Of a DNA stretch of 64,000 bases, positions 1-13,706 are shown in pieces. The notes beneath the pieces are model-generated. The model ran no database searches. It saw only the letters and a program-made list of their open reading frames with translations, and was not told the origin of the DNA. Source of the DNA: Lumbricus terrestris (Eukaryota > Annelida > Clitellata > Crassiclitellata > Lumbricidae); NCBI GenBank assembly GCA_949752735.1, contig OX457038.1, positions 59,616,535-59,680,534 on the forward strand. Direction: 5' to 3'. Position 1 is the first letter of the stretch, and each line of letters starts with the position of its first letter. Made by a program: the position numbers and the translations under genes.

Positions 1-1124
1 GCATACAAATAGATGGCAAAGTAATAGGACGGCGTTGCACTGGACCCGGCAATGAAGAGTAGGATCCCGTTCGCTTGCAGAGCACGAAAACTCAGACGAA
101 TAGAAAACCTGTTGGAAAAATTCATCAAATTTTTGTTTTACTTCTTACATTCATATACGGAAAAAGGAAAGGGAATAAGTGTGACTTAACACCACTGTAG
201 AAACTTAGATGCGGTCCCGAGATAAAGAGTAAGTATATTTCTCTTAATCTATCTTTAAAATATTGCATTTGACTGGGGTGCACAGAGAAAGCTATATCAA
301 CACAATTGCAAATCTTTTTCAACAAAACTGCAAGATATGATGACAGTACATTCCCAATGACATTAGTGGTAGGGAGTGAAATAGCGTCATATTTTGATGA
401 GAACAATAAAGTTATCCTCAGAAGTCACATGCATGTAGCATTTAACCTTAACACATTGGCCGCCTACTACGAGTTAACTCGTAGCACAGCCAGTCATTTA
501 ACATGGCGTGTAGGCGGTGAATGTGTTAAGAGCCACATCATATACTGCAATAAATTAAACATTAAAGTACAGAGTTAATGAGCTTGTGTTCTAAGATTTA
601 ACTGAAATCAGTGTAAGAAAGCGAATCCATAGCAGAGAGGCTCTGTTAGGATTTGTTTGGTCACATAAGTAACGATATACACACATATTTGTTTGCGTAT
701 GTATGCGTGTTTACATATGTAGATAAGTATGTATGCATGTGAGTATATAATTATATTTATACGATTTTATGAAACCATCAAATATGCCTTAAACAATATC
801 AAAGACAAAATTTAAAACAAACTGTGAATAACGCATTTTATATGAAGTTAGTGGCATACTCACGCATTTTCCAGAATACTTGTGAGACTTCCAATGTTGT
901 AAGCAACGTAACTTTCCGTGTTGCCAGTAAAACTCAGGAAACTGGCGTTGAGGAAGGTGAAAGGAGGTGGCATGAGACAGGAGGGTTGAAGCGTTGTGGC
1001 AGGTGGAATAAGAGTTGTGTATGGCAGTGGAGGAAGAACTGAGGGTGGCGTCGGCAGGCCACTTAAATATGTGTTTTGAACATTGTTTCCAGATAGATAG
1101 TTTGGATTGAAGAAGTTGATGGTC
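1..1124 (-). CDS. Laminin alpha exons 43-44: LG3-LG4 linker and start of LG4 (partial)
   Basis: Exon 43 (1124-864) ends LG3 and gives a proline- and threonine-rich spacer (LPTPPSVLPPLPYTT, IPPATTLQPS). It then starts LG4 (FTFLNASFLSFTGNTESYV). Exon 44 begins at 108 after a TTTTTCCAACAG acceptor and encodes FSIRLSFRALQANGILLFIAG, a textbook LG strand pair. It runs off position 1 in phase 2. A proline/threonine-rich LG3-LG4 hinge is known in laminin alpha chains and is often a proteolysis site; cleavage here is inference. Confidence 0.82.
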
Positions 1125-4100
1125 CTTAGAAAACAGTAAAATAAGCAAGCAATGTATAGAATATACATATAAATAGACAAAATAGCAACAATAGTGAAGC
1201 AGCATTGTTTTGTTCTGATAAATACAAATACCAAACAATGCATTCGGTCGTCCATTTCGTTTTTCTTCCCATATTAAACCTTTTGGAAAGTTTTCAAGTC
1301 TGCTATGCTTTCACATGAAAAGTCTCTAACTAGGATTCTAATCTAATTAATTGCATAAATATTATTTTTCTATTATGCGCATGCATGTCTTACAATTGTA
1401 CATAAACATTTGTGACCGCGCATGAGATTTACCGGTGTCATGCGAGATACTATCCGGCCAACAGAAACTATCCGGCCACGCCCACTTCGCTGCTCGGATA
1501 CAATCTCGCATGACATACGTGCGAGATTGTATCCGTTGACAAATAATATCCGGGTGGCTTGTTAACAATATTAATGTTCTGTTTATTCAGCATAGTAACT
1601 AGGTGTACAAAAACTATTGTAATTAACGCCTGTAAGTGAGATTGTGGCATAGTAACATTACGAGTAAGCCTATGCAATTATATTTAGGAGAAAACGTGAA
1701 TCTAAGAGACGAAGCGGTGTCTTACCTCTGCATTCAACTTAAACACCTTTTAACCACTATCTCGCAAGCGTATATAAGTATAAACTGCAGTTATGATGTC
1801 AAAACCTTGCAACTAATGCATAACCATGTATGTGTGTATATGAACAGTTATATAGCGCCTTACAATAACCTCACGAAGGTGCTTAACTAATGCAACACTA
1901 CACGATCATACTCTATTCTCACTTTCTGGAACATGGTGAGAATTGTCAGAGGTTGTGAGGGTACAAGTCCTTAGTCTCTCTTGGAACCCCGGAGAATCTT
2001 CATTGTACACCCAAGCCCTATAAGTCAGCGTCAGACCCCAGACCACCATCTTACTTTTCTATAATTCTCCGACTGCAACAGTCCACGCACATCTCAAGCA
2101 GGATGAGAATTGCCGGGGTTTGGGGGATTTCAACCCCCCAGTCTTTCTTAGTGCCCCATAGTAAACTCTGTTTTCCACACCCCAATTCCAAGTTTATCAT
2201 AGGCCAACCCCCAGTTATTTTTCCACAATTCCCACACTGATCTCAAGTCTTCCAGTTCTTAAATTAAGCCATGTCCAACACCGTACCATCTCTTGAACAA
2301 TCTACCCACTATCCCTCACTTCTGGGCATTCCACGCAAAATTAAAGTATCACCATTTTGGGAATTTCTGGGGTCATGGGAGTTCAACCCCCTCCTTCTTA
2401 GGACTCCCATTGTAGCCTAAAGTCCTCATTACGACCTGTTGCCTTAGCATGATCAATAATTAGATCTTCCTTAGTCAGAGATTTACAAGCCTTACCCAAA
2501 CATTAAAATTTCACAAGATCGATTATTAAGGAACTTTGTACAAGAAAACAGGGTGTCTAACGAATGTATATATAATTTTTCAATTTTTAAATGCATTTCT
2601 AATACATCTGTCTAACTCCACCGCTGGTTTCACTCTACAAATAGTATTGTAGTCCTATGCATGTAAAAATAACGAGGCGTCGCTAGTTAGCTTTGTTATC
2701 ACACAGTGACGTTAATTTACAAATATTACTCGACATCTGCCTCGGTATGTGCTGTGAATCGAAACAGCTGCAACTAACTAACCACTTTTATCATCCATCC
2801 TAAAAACAACTTAATATCTCGGTTCTTGTCCCTCAAACCCTAAACTCTTGTAAATATTTAACACTATTTATTACTATAACCTACTATTATAAACAAACCG
2901 CATTTGTTTTTCGTATAATATTTTATAGCAATCAGCCCGGATCGTTTTTGTCAACGAAAACGAGGCTGAGCCATCTAGCGTTGATCTCTGACGTCATATG
3001 TCACGTGAACCAATGACAGAAGTTTCCGGATAGTTTTTGTTGCCGGATAGTATCTCGCAGTACACCGGCCTAAGTCGCTAATATTGAAACCGAGTAAATC
3101 GAGCGGAAAGGTCATTAAGGGGTAAATCGGTCAAAAAAAGTTTTTGGGGATAATATTAATCATTTATATTTCAACTACTAAATTCAAAAGTTACATGACG
3201 AACAGAACAGTATAAATATTTTAATTTTAATTTTTTGTGCGTCGAGTGTCTTAATTATATCCCTGTTTTGGCCGAGTCAAGCGGCCGTTTATTTAAAATT
3301 CGCCAACGATCTTCTTGTGAGCGCTGATTAATTAATTATTCATGTCCTGAACTACTTTTTTCCGCTGGATCGATCTGTGCCCTTAGCAAGCGCGTATGAA
3401 TACAGCCTAATTTACTATGAATAAAAAAGTGAGCAAGCATTATGCGGCGCGACTTTGGCCGGGTGTACCTTACGGCTAATTTCTGATCAGTAAGCTTTGC
3501 TTTAATGGCAGCGGATTTAGCTTTACAATGTGCAGAATTATTTTCTCAACCCAACAGTGCACAAAATAAGCAGCTCAAATGCTTTAATAATTAGCAATAA
3601 ATAAATTTTGGAGAGCCCTATTGTTGACTGAGCCCATGACCCTTACCGCCACCTGACGAATACGAAATTACTATGATAATAGCACGGCCGAAGTCTTGTA
3701 AACAAACCTAATCGCGCGATGTTTAAAATGATTTTACAGCTTATTTGAATATAAATTTACGAGAACATCAATTCCTATAATATGTTACAAATGTCTACTT
3801 GAGCAAACGTGATGTGAAAAGTGACGATTCAAGTGATTTTAATGAATAATCTGATGCCGATAATAGCTATGTCTCGCGTAGGCTACACCCAGTTCTCAAT
3901 TAAATGCACGCTACTGTGCGGAGACTCCTTTTTAAATCTGTGCCATTCCTTCAATTTAATTTTCCAAGAAAAGCCGTTGGCACCATTGGAAAGAGCGGAA
4001 AATTTTAAGTTTAGAACATAATACTAAATTCTTATGAAAAATCTATTGACTTTTGTGTGGTTCATGAAACGAATGAAATTTTCAACTGGCGATTTCTCCC

Positions 4101-7100
4101 TAAAACGATTTCTCAAAATGCTACGACTCTAAATCTTTAAAAAATCATATAAATTTCATTTCAAAAGATGCAAATATACGGTTTTCACCAATTTGATCAA
4201 CTATATCTGTACTATTTAAAACAAACTTAAACTCATTTTTTGAAATTTTCACCTTTGGCCGGGAAATCTCATGCGCGGTCACATTTATTTGCGCTTTTAA
4301 CGCCTGGTCCTCTCAAAGCCATTTGCATGACATTCATGATTAAATAGCAGGCTATAGCCCAGAAACAATTTGGGGGGTTTCCATTTCTGGGTTTCCATTT
4401 CTGTGGGTTTTCCATTGGACGTGGTCACCAAGTCAAGTTTTTAAAAATCTGAGTGTTCATTGTGTCAGAGTCAAAATTTTATTTCTAGGTTTGAACCCGC
4501 AAACCCCTCTAAATATGCCTTAGCCAAAATTTGAACAATGATTAAATGTAAATATATATTTAATTTATATACACATTAAAAATATGTTATATATATATAT
4601 ATATATATGTCGACCCGGACCACCATGGACTACTCTTACGGACAACCCTTTTGACTCAACGCAGCGCTCGTGAATAAACTGGTGCCCCGCGCTTGGCTTT
4701 CGAGTGGCGCTTTAAAAATTAATAGATTACGATTACGATAAATACATATATTATACACATATATCGCTAGGGTCATAATTTAAAGGTACTTTCTGCTCAC
4801 CCGCCATTTATTTGCAAATTACGTATTCCACCGACGAGTGAAATTCTAACAGGACAGAAGATGGAATCAATGCCAACAGCAGGTGGCACTCCACCAACGT
4901 AAATGCTGCTGTCGTAGAGGTTGAAGTACGGTGACATGGTTACCGCACCAACGTGCGTTTCACTCGAATCGATCTTCATGCGTGGACTGCAAACATAAAG
5001 CGAAACCTGATGAAGGGTCAAAGGTTTTCCATGTAGACTATTGAGACTTATTTTGACATAATATTGGAGCACTCTGTAAATATAGGTGAGGCATGGTAAG
5101 ACAATCAGTTATTTAAGAATATGCCTATTTAAGTATTATGTCCTGAAGAATATTTCAAAAGAGGATTACGTAATACGTATGGGACCCGAAAGAAAAGTGC
5201 CGTCATAAGCCTGAAATGGCAAGGTCCAACAGAGAAAATGAGGGTTTTTGCCTCCCCCACCCTGGCCCCAATGGTGGCAGAGATTCGCGAACCCCTCCTC
5301 TACACGTCGGATGCTGAGACAGACACAGTAGTGAAGGTTTGGAGTGAAAAGCTCAAATACTGTGGAAATGCATTCCGGTCAAACAGACTGAATCTTCTCT
5401 TTATTTATATAGATTAGCAAGAATAATAATAACGACAATTTATATGGCGCCGTAACGCGGCCATACCGCTACAAGGGCGCCTCACAAACAGCTAACTGTG
5501 GGACAAGCCTTAGTGGCACTTAGCAGCACTGCAAGAGGTACATGTATCTATAGGTGCTATCAAGACTGCACCAGTGAATAAGCTGATCTCGCTGATGTCG
5601 CTTTTATGCGCCCTGAGAAATTTTCGAAGATTTACATTTACAATAAATATATATTATATGAATAGCATAAACAGCCAAGTACCTGTTAGTGAAGGTAAAG
5701 TCAAGGCTAATCTTATGCACCATGCTGTCACCAAGATAATTGCCACGCGAGCGAAAGACCGACGGCTCGGTGCCTTGGCCTTGGTTGAAGACAATGAAAA
5801 TGTCGCCATTGTACAATGTTATGTAGAAAAACGAGCTTGCTTGCTGAAAGAAGAAGCAACAGATTTTCAGTTACTAATATAAAAAATCATTACATTTAGG
5901 TTATCAAATATTTAAATTACAAAACAAAGCTAACTGACATTGCTACAGGCATAAAGAAAAAATAGAACAAGGAAAGAGCATGACTGTGCCACATAAACAG
6001 TTTAGCCAGTTACAGAACCCGACTGAATGTGAAGAAAAGAACGTCTTATAAAACGAAACAAAACAAAATATACTGTATCAATCGATCGATTAACGCTTTA
6101 ATTGCTGCTGCATCAGAACATTTTCAAGCACCATTTCCATTTGGAGGGGCCTCTTAAAAAATTTATATGAGAAACAATGAACAGGGAGAATGTTGAATGG
6201 CAACACGAAGGCATAAAGATCGGAAAGCTTCGGTTGTCTACCTGCTAGACCCCAACATTGACTCACCCTTCCACTCCCTAGGGAATGCAAAATTCACAGT
6301 AGGACAGATTAGGCCTCGCAAACTATGCCACAGTCAAATTCGACTCCAGTTATATTGTTATCACCTGTTCAGTGGCGGCGCAAGGATTTCAGGTTTTGGG
6401 GGGGCTGAATCCTCGCGGAGGAAATTTTCCATTTTCTTCCGCCAAAATTTCTGACGACCTTTTTTTATCCATTTGGTCGAAATCTCATGGATGTAATTTC
6501 ATTTTTATGGGGGCTTATCACAGAAATATTTCAGTTTTACATGTAAAAAAACCGGATGGCCTTTTTAAGGGGGGCTTAGCCCCCGGATGGCCTTTTTTAG
6601 GGGGCTTAGCCCCTAGCCCCCTGGCGCTGCTACTGCACCTGTTACTGCTGTATCATCTGTGTACTTGTCAGCTTGAGTTAATAAAAAAATTAATAATAAT
6701 AACAATAATAATAAAAATAATAATAATAATTTCCTATCAAACTTTAGACAAACCGATTGAGCCAACAGCTGAGTATAGAAGAGAACACCGCTTGGCACAG
6801 AAGTGACGAGCTCAAAGCTCATCGTGCTGATTGGTGTCGGAATGGAACGAAGTGAGGCATAGGATGATGTGCTGAGGAAGCCAAGGCCAGATATCACCTG
6901 CAATTAAATCACATTGGCATGATCATAATAATTGTGAACTAGAAATGTCAACTTATAATTTATGCTCAATTTTGAGATTTATCATGTACCATGGCCAATT
7001 CCAAACTCCAGAGCAATTTTACAAATTGGGAAGGGTAATTATGTAAGTAAGTGGTCCTTATTAGAGAGAGACAAATACCTTCAATAGGAAAATTCATTTG

Positions 7101-10100
7101 CAAAGCTAACAAAGAAATTCAATGACCATAAAAGGAACAAGAAAATAGCGTGACATAACACAAGACTAAAATTTCAGACAATACACATAGAAGTAAAACA
7201 ATGGCATTGATACTAGTTGGGGTAAACATACATTCAACTCCAAACACATCCACCCAAACCTTCTGACTAACTGCCTGCTCTCTGGATCCCCTTCCTATCA
7301 ACCTTGTTTTGATTGAGCACTTGTGAATAATCTGGCTCCCGCGACTACACATTTTTGGGTAATGTAAAAATTCTGAGTTTACAATTATGATTCTCGCATA
7401 TTCAGAAAGAGTGATTGGGGAGATGCTCTGGCATATGAACATTTCACACCACAATTTACATATCACCTTTGGTGTAGAGAAAAGCCACAGCTCTGACTCA
7501 CACTGGTGTAACACTTGGTGAGATCAACTGCCGCACTTGAATTGATGCCGGTGGTCAGAGAGTCCGGCTGAAGGTCGAAGCTTCCGGTCAACGCATTGCT
7601 GTGCTGGAAGTCTTGGATACATCCAGAGAAGCCAGTGCTTACTGGACCACGGCTAAACACAACGATTGAAATGATAAACAATAAATGAGAAAGTTCGGTA
7701 AGTAGAGAATGGTCATCATTATAAATGAAGCATGTATCATCATCATCATCACCATCATCATTGTTATTATTATTATTATTACTACTATTATTATTAGTAG
7801 TATTATTACAGGCAAGTTACTATTATAACCAGCATATCATTACTAGAATACCATAATTATTAGCATGTTATTATTACTATTAGCATAGGCCCTGTTGATA
7901 TTATTATTGCTATTATTACTACTACGGTACTAGCATATCTTATACTACACATCTGCTTGCTAGTTCGGTAAAAATATTCCTGGATAAAAAAGAAAATTTC
8001 TCTCCTGTTCTCTGTCAGATAGAATCTTTTTCTGCTTCATAAATATTATTCACGAGATGGCGCTGGCATTCTGTACCTTACAAATATAACAAGTGGACTG
8101 ATTATGATTACCCTGTGTCTAAGACTACCATTTATTCAGATTATTTCAACTCTCAAGATCATATGAAAAGGGAAAGAAAAACTAAAAGAAAGACTATCTA
8201 TTCTCCAGCAGTGTTTAGAACACAGAAAATGGATGGTTTAGACATGTCAACATAATGACGGCCACAATTTCCTATGCCTAACAACTCCGCCACTGGTTGC
8301 ACTCTGCCAGTGCCAGTCCCAAGCCTGGATAAAGGAGGAGGGCATCGCTAATGGTCTTTTTTACCACTTACCACACATGTAGTGACGTTAAACTGCAAAT
8401 ACCACCACCTATGCCTAACAAGCATAAGACTGTGTTTAATGAAGTGGAGAGCACAGACAACATTATAGACAGCACTGTAGTCGAGGGTATATGCAGGTGT
8501 ACTCATCTCACAAATATGTGTGTGCTTAGTATAGAAGAAAATGACCAGCAGACAGGTCTAGGTAACTGTAGCGTGAACTCTGCTCTAATTTTGCCACACT
8601 ACAGCCCTGACCATAGACACAGAGGCTCTATAGAAGTAATGAAGTTTTCTAAGAATGTCTGAGAATACATGCCTGACATCCGGATTCTGACCACCGATGG
8701 TGAAACCAAGGTTGGCGAGTGAAGACAGAGCGACACCGTTGGGCAGAGACACGAACTCAGGATTGCTGGGTAATGTCTGGTTCATACGAGTCACGACCAA
8801 CTGCATGTTAGATGGGCTGTGAGTCGCCCTCAGCTGCAGCACAGATGCAGACGAAACATTTAGAAAGCAACATATCTCTAAAAATGTCAGCCATTATAAA
8901 ATTACTGTCGTTATGTTCGATCCATGAAAATCCTTCAGCCCAAGAATTACTGTCTTTGTGTTTAACCAATAAATACTGTAAACACATAAATGTTTACTTG
9001 AAAATCTTTGGATTTCATTCATGGAAGAAGTCAGTTAAAGTCTTTATCACCAGCTCAGGCAGTAAGGTCTTCATATCTAATAAAGATATTTAAATACGAA
9101 AAAAGTTTCAAAGTCACGTTGCGTCACACAGTGTAATTCTTTCATATGCTCTGTGTATAGTCATGAAAAAGGTGTCACTCATTTAGTTAACAGAATGTCA
9201 TGTCGGTCAGTTACAACAGTCAAACTACTAGACTGAATACAATAAGTCGGTGCATAGATGTAAAAAACGATGGAAACGAAATAAAAAACGAAAAAAACGT
9301 CGTTTTTATCGAAAAAAACCCCCACAAAAAACGATAAAAACGGAAACGGTAAATAATTTGACTTTGCTACATCTAAAACCGAATTTTAACCTTGAAAACA
9401 TTGATTAGGAACCTACTACACGCAGTCTATCTCTTAAATGATGATGTTAAACGATGAAATAATGACTTTGGTTAGCTGAATCCTTGAGAGTTGGCGGAAA
9501 ACATAAGGAATATCAGAAAAAATTAAAATTAAGGAAAATAATAACAGAAAGTAAATGAATAAATAAAGTTAAAGAAAAAAAGAAAAAAACGATAAAAAAG
9601 ATGGGAAAAAAATCCCGAAAAAACCGACGTTTTTTGGGAGAGAATAAAAAACGGAAAAAACGTTTTTTACAACTATGAGTCGGTGTATATATAGCGACCA
9701 CAACTAAAGAGATGCAAACCTGGTACCACTGTCCATCATTGTATTGGTTGGCGCTGGATGTCTGCACAGAAACAAGATTGCCTGACGCCGAAACCGCAAA
9801 GATGACCGTACCGCCCGAAAGATAGATGCCATAGAAATCCGTAGTGGTCAGTGCGCTGACCATCAGGATGACACCATCCGGACCAAATGTCCGAAACTGA
9901 AGTGCCACCTGAGCCTGAGTCATAACGGAGAACGATGGCCTCTGTTGGTACTTGATGAAGCCGAACCCGTATAGCGTGACGCATGGAGAGACTGTGGTGG
10001 CCGAAGGAATTGGTGTGGGCCGTCGACAGCACGTCGCTTTCGAGTCCTTGCGAAGAATACTCTGCCAGAGAGGAATCGGAGCGCCGTTGAAGACAACGTT

Positions 10101-13100
10101 GTAGATGCAACCAGAAAATGGTATTCCGCTGTCGTAGACCTTCTGAAGCTGTACAGAAGACATCACAAAACAAATAGTGAATGTAATAAAAAGGGCAATG
10201 CATTGTTGGGGGGTCCATAATAGCTCAGTCGATAAACTGAGTAGTCATTATCGTGGCCTGGGTTCAAGCCTCGCTCAGGGCAAAAAATTATTTTAATTTC
10301 TGTTAGCTGCCAGTTGTCTTGGGTTCTGTTGTGTTGTTTGCCTCGAGTCTGTTGAAAATAAGATCGCCCCTCCCACTCCTGGCTTTTGGCCGTACCAGAA
10401 GCATTCCAGCACTTACGCCATTAGTGTTAAGCTACTGAGTCTGTTGTGTAGCCGACCTGCGTGTCGTGCGAAGCTGGCCGTATTTCGTATAACTTGTATC
10501 TGTAATCATTCTGCGGTCTTGTAACGGAAGTGTAACAGACACGTATCGTATTGCTACACTACGTTTATTACTGCATATACTCTATAAGCTAAGGAACAAG
10601 ATAAGGATAACATAGAAGGTTCATCATGGCTACACGTGGCCTACACTCTCAAATGCCTAGGTACCGAATGCCGCATACTACATTGTGCATGTCCAGACTG
10701 GCATTCGTACGTACCGCGGTAGGCGTGGCCTAATGCCAATGTCCAATAGCGATCTAGACAGACCCGTCTCTGTCAGATTGAATGTTAATAAAGGGAGATT
10801 ATTATTATTGTAAAATTTTGGAAGAGAACCAGATGAGTGGTTGACTAAGGTTGTTCAGATAAACTTAAGTTCATTCTGGTGGATGAACAGCTCAATAGCA
10901 GTATTGACATAGAATGTGATAATAATTAATCATTGAGCAATGTGCAAATCCAGTTTTATCTTCAAAAGTTACCAATACATTTACTAAATTACCTTTTGGG
11001 ACTTCATAATTTCAGCCAACTACATGGTTTGTGGAATAACTTCACAAAATCTTTCTCAAAGGTCACAAGATATCAATTTCTGGGTTCTGAGTTTGGGTAA
11101 AAATAAGAACACAATAACCTTTGGTGCTCAAAACCTCTGGGTAGCTTAGTTTAAAATAATAAAAATTGAAACACTAACATTGTGGTCGGCGCGCAATAGA
11201 CCGCCAAAGTATAGCGGGGAATTGAGGATGAGCTGTGTGTTGAGCGTTGAGACGGTCCTCATTGGCGTCACCGCTGTTCCTCCAGTCGCCATTCTTATAA
11301 CTGTCAGCTGTCCATCATATCCATACCTTCGAGAGGACAAATCAGAGTTGCAAGCAATGTAATTTGCATTCAACACATAATGAACCACGAACCATTCAAA
11401 AAAAATTCTGATTTTAACCTGTTTCTCCAATAACTTATGATTTCTGGCTAGTTTGAGTTGAAAGAACAATCTATTTACTTTGTGTGCTCTGATTGCAACA
11501 GCACAACGGAAGTCATGAGAAACTGGCCTTTGTCTTCTGTTCAATGTCAAGTATAAGATTTTGTACCAACAAAGACTTAGCAGAGCACAAGATGACTGAG
11601 ATGGTACAATGGTACATACCTTGTGCAATAGACTCTGTACCACACTCCGATTTCTATAGAGGCCGGACTGATGGCCGTGTTTGTCACGTCGACGTTGCTG
11701 TACTCAAAGACAACGGAAGAATTGACGAGCTGGATAAGAAGCTTCTCTCGCGTCTGGTCGTTCTCCGAAAAGAACAGAACGCCCTTCAGGTAGGACGGAA
11801 TGAAGTCCAGTCCGATGGAGTTGTACCTTCGACTTACTCCGGAATCCGGATTTGCGATCGTTTCGTAAGTGGTTCCGGTGAACGAAACCGGTTGTTCGAG
11901 GGCGGCCATCCGAGACTGAACGAGAACGAGTTTCGCAAGAAGATTCTGAAACCTGAGCGTGAGGTCAGGCTGAAGTGAGAGGATGTCTCTCTCCGAGGCG
12001 TTGATGCTGGTGACTGCTGCCATGGCATTGTTCTGCTGGGTTCGGAACGAATCCACTGTTTCAACAAAGAACATTAGAGGTCGTTGGGCGCATTTGAACA
12101 CCGGTAAGCGATGACAATAAACATTAATTTTAATCCTAATAAAATTATATTCGCCTCTAGCGACTTCCTGTTGTTGTCATAATAACATATAAGGCATCCA
12201 TCAAACTTCAAGTGAAACAAAGACTATTGTTTTCTGTGTTCCACCTGTCCAGCCCAAGTCAATTGACTGTAGTAGGCCTACTCAGTATGTAAGATGGAGA
12301 TTTTTGCAATTGAGTCTCCTCTTAAATAATTACTGTGTTGGAGCCTTCAGTAATTCATTTACTTGCAACTGCTTCACAGTTTAGACCAACAAATTTAAGG
12401 ACCATGCTTGTGTATCAAATGCAACATAATAACAAAATTAATTCTCTACTGATGGGGAAGCAGTGGCATAGGTGGCCGGTCCGTCCCTCCTTCCAAACAT
12501 CCCTCCATCTCCTAACACGACTGAATGTGACTGGTACTCATCTGCCTTCGGAAGACTTGTGTGAGGCCGACTCGAGTGTGTGACAAATTACTTAATCCAT
12601 AAGTGATTGACACGAGGATATTTCTATTCTTTTATTACCGCGTATATTAATTAATTTATTCAAGCATTTCTATAGCGCTTCTTCAAGGGGTTCTACTCAG
12701 AAGTGCTCCTGACTCCAGTACGACAAGAGTGCGCAATTTCGTGTTGAATAAAAAAATTCTTCAGCAAGAGAAGAGTCCCAGAAAGCAGATGCGAGCCCAT
12801 TCTGGACCACTGGGTCCACCATGGAAAATACACGATTCCACATGGCTGCACTTCGTTAATGTTATTACTACCTACATTTATAGGTCTATAAAGTTTATGT
12901 TTAAACATTCAATAAACTTTGAAGCACATAGAGTTGAAGACAGAGAGGAAATAATATTTGATTACTAAAATTAAAGTTCTGTCACGTACGATATGCTCGC
13001 AACTGAATCTGCGTGGTCGTCATATTAGCGGCATCTGTAGCCATGCTGGTGATGGCATTCGCCTGAGAGGCAACAGTTAACTGAAGCCCATTGTTCTGAA

Positions 13101-13354
13101 CATTAACATCAGACAACCTCTGCAGCGCAGCATCGCAGGCCGCATTGCCAGCATTCAGATCGTTTGTGATGCTAACATCTGATGTAAACAGAAGCAGATA
13201 TTGTTTAGTTGACTCTCCTCTAACAGCAAATAACTTGTGATCATCCATCGATGCCATACATTGTAATCATAATGTATTCAAGTCAGTTTGAAATAATAAA
13301 CAAAATAATAATAATATTTAACAATAATAATAATAATAATAACAATAGCGTAGC

Positions 13355-13400
<46 letters not shown>

Positions 13401-13658
13401 CGCCTCTGAATATAATTTTTAATAGCTGATGGAACAGAATTATCTTCAGAAATAATAATAATAATAATAATAATAGCACTTGGCAGCTGATCGGTAACTG
13501 TGCAGGGAACTAGAGCAAGTCCTTCACCCATGAGTCATGAGCCATGACCGCTTAGTGCTATCAATATCGATGATTGGTCGTAAAATAGCGGCACTTGATA
13601 CATGCGTAAAAAATAAACAAATAAATAAAATAACAGTAAACAATCAAGTCATAATTTT

Positions 13659-13706
<48 letters not shown>

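Larger units (their letters stand above)
1412..4282. mobile_element. Possible composite DNA transposon, about 2.9 kb
   Basis: The outer ends are inverted: GTGACCGCGCATGAGATTT at 1412 and the inverse of the same string ending at 4282, with ATTT on both sides as a possible 4-bp duplication. A second inverted pair lies inside: about 1431-1479 (CGAGATACTATCCGGCCAAC) and 3023-3075 (inverse of CGAGATACTATCCGGCAACA). No open frame inside looks like a transposase. It lies in the laminin intron between exons 42 and 43 and may be two elements stacked. Confidence 0.55.

Noticed and set aside
306..578. 90-codon plus-strand open frame in the last visible laminin intron
   Set aside because: It contains a TTAA-flanked hairpin element, has no domain I recognise, and has no splice or start context.
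4797..4799. TGA read after exon 42 as the end of a short laminin
   Set aside because: GCGG|GTGAGC is a strong donor just before it, and its phase joins exon 43, which carries the LG3-LG4 linker and start of LG4.
10211..10285. Functional tRNA gene
   Set aside because: Box A and box B-like motifs are present, but I cannot fold a proper acceptor stem, and a long SINE-like body follows.
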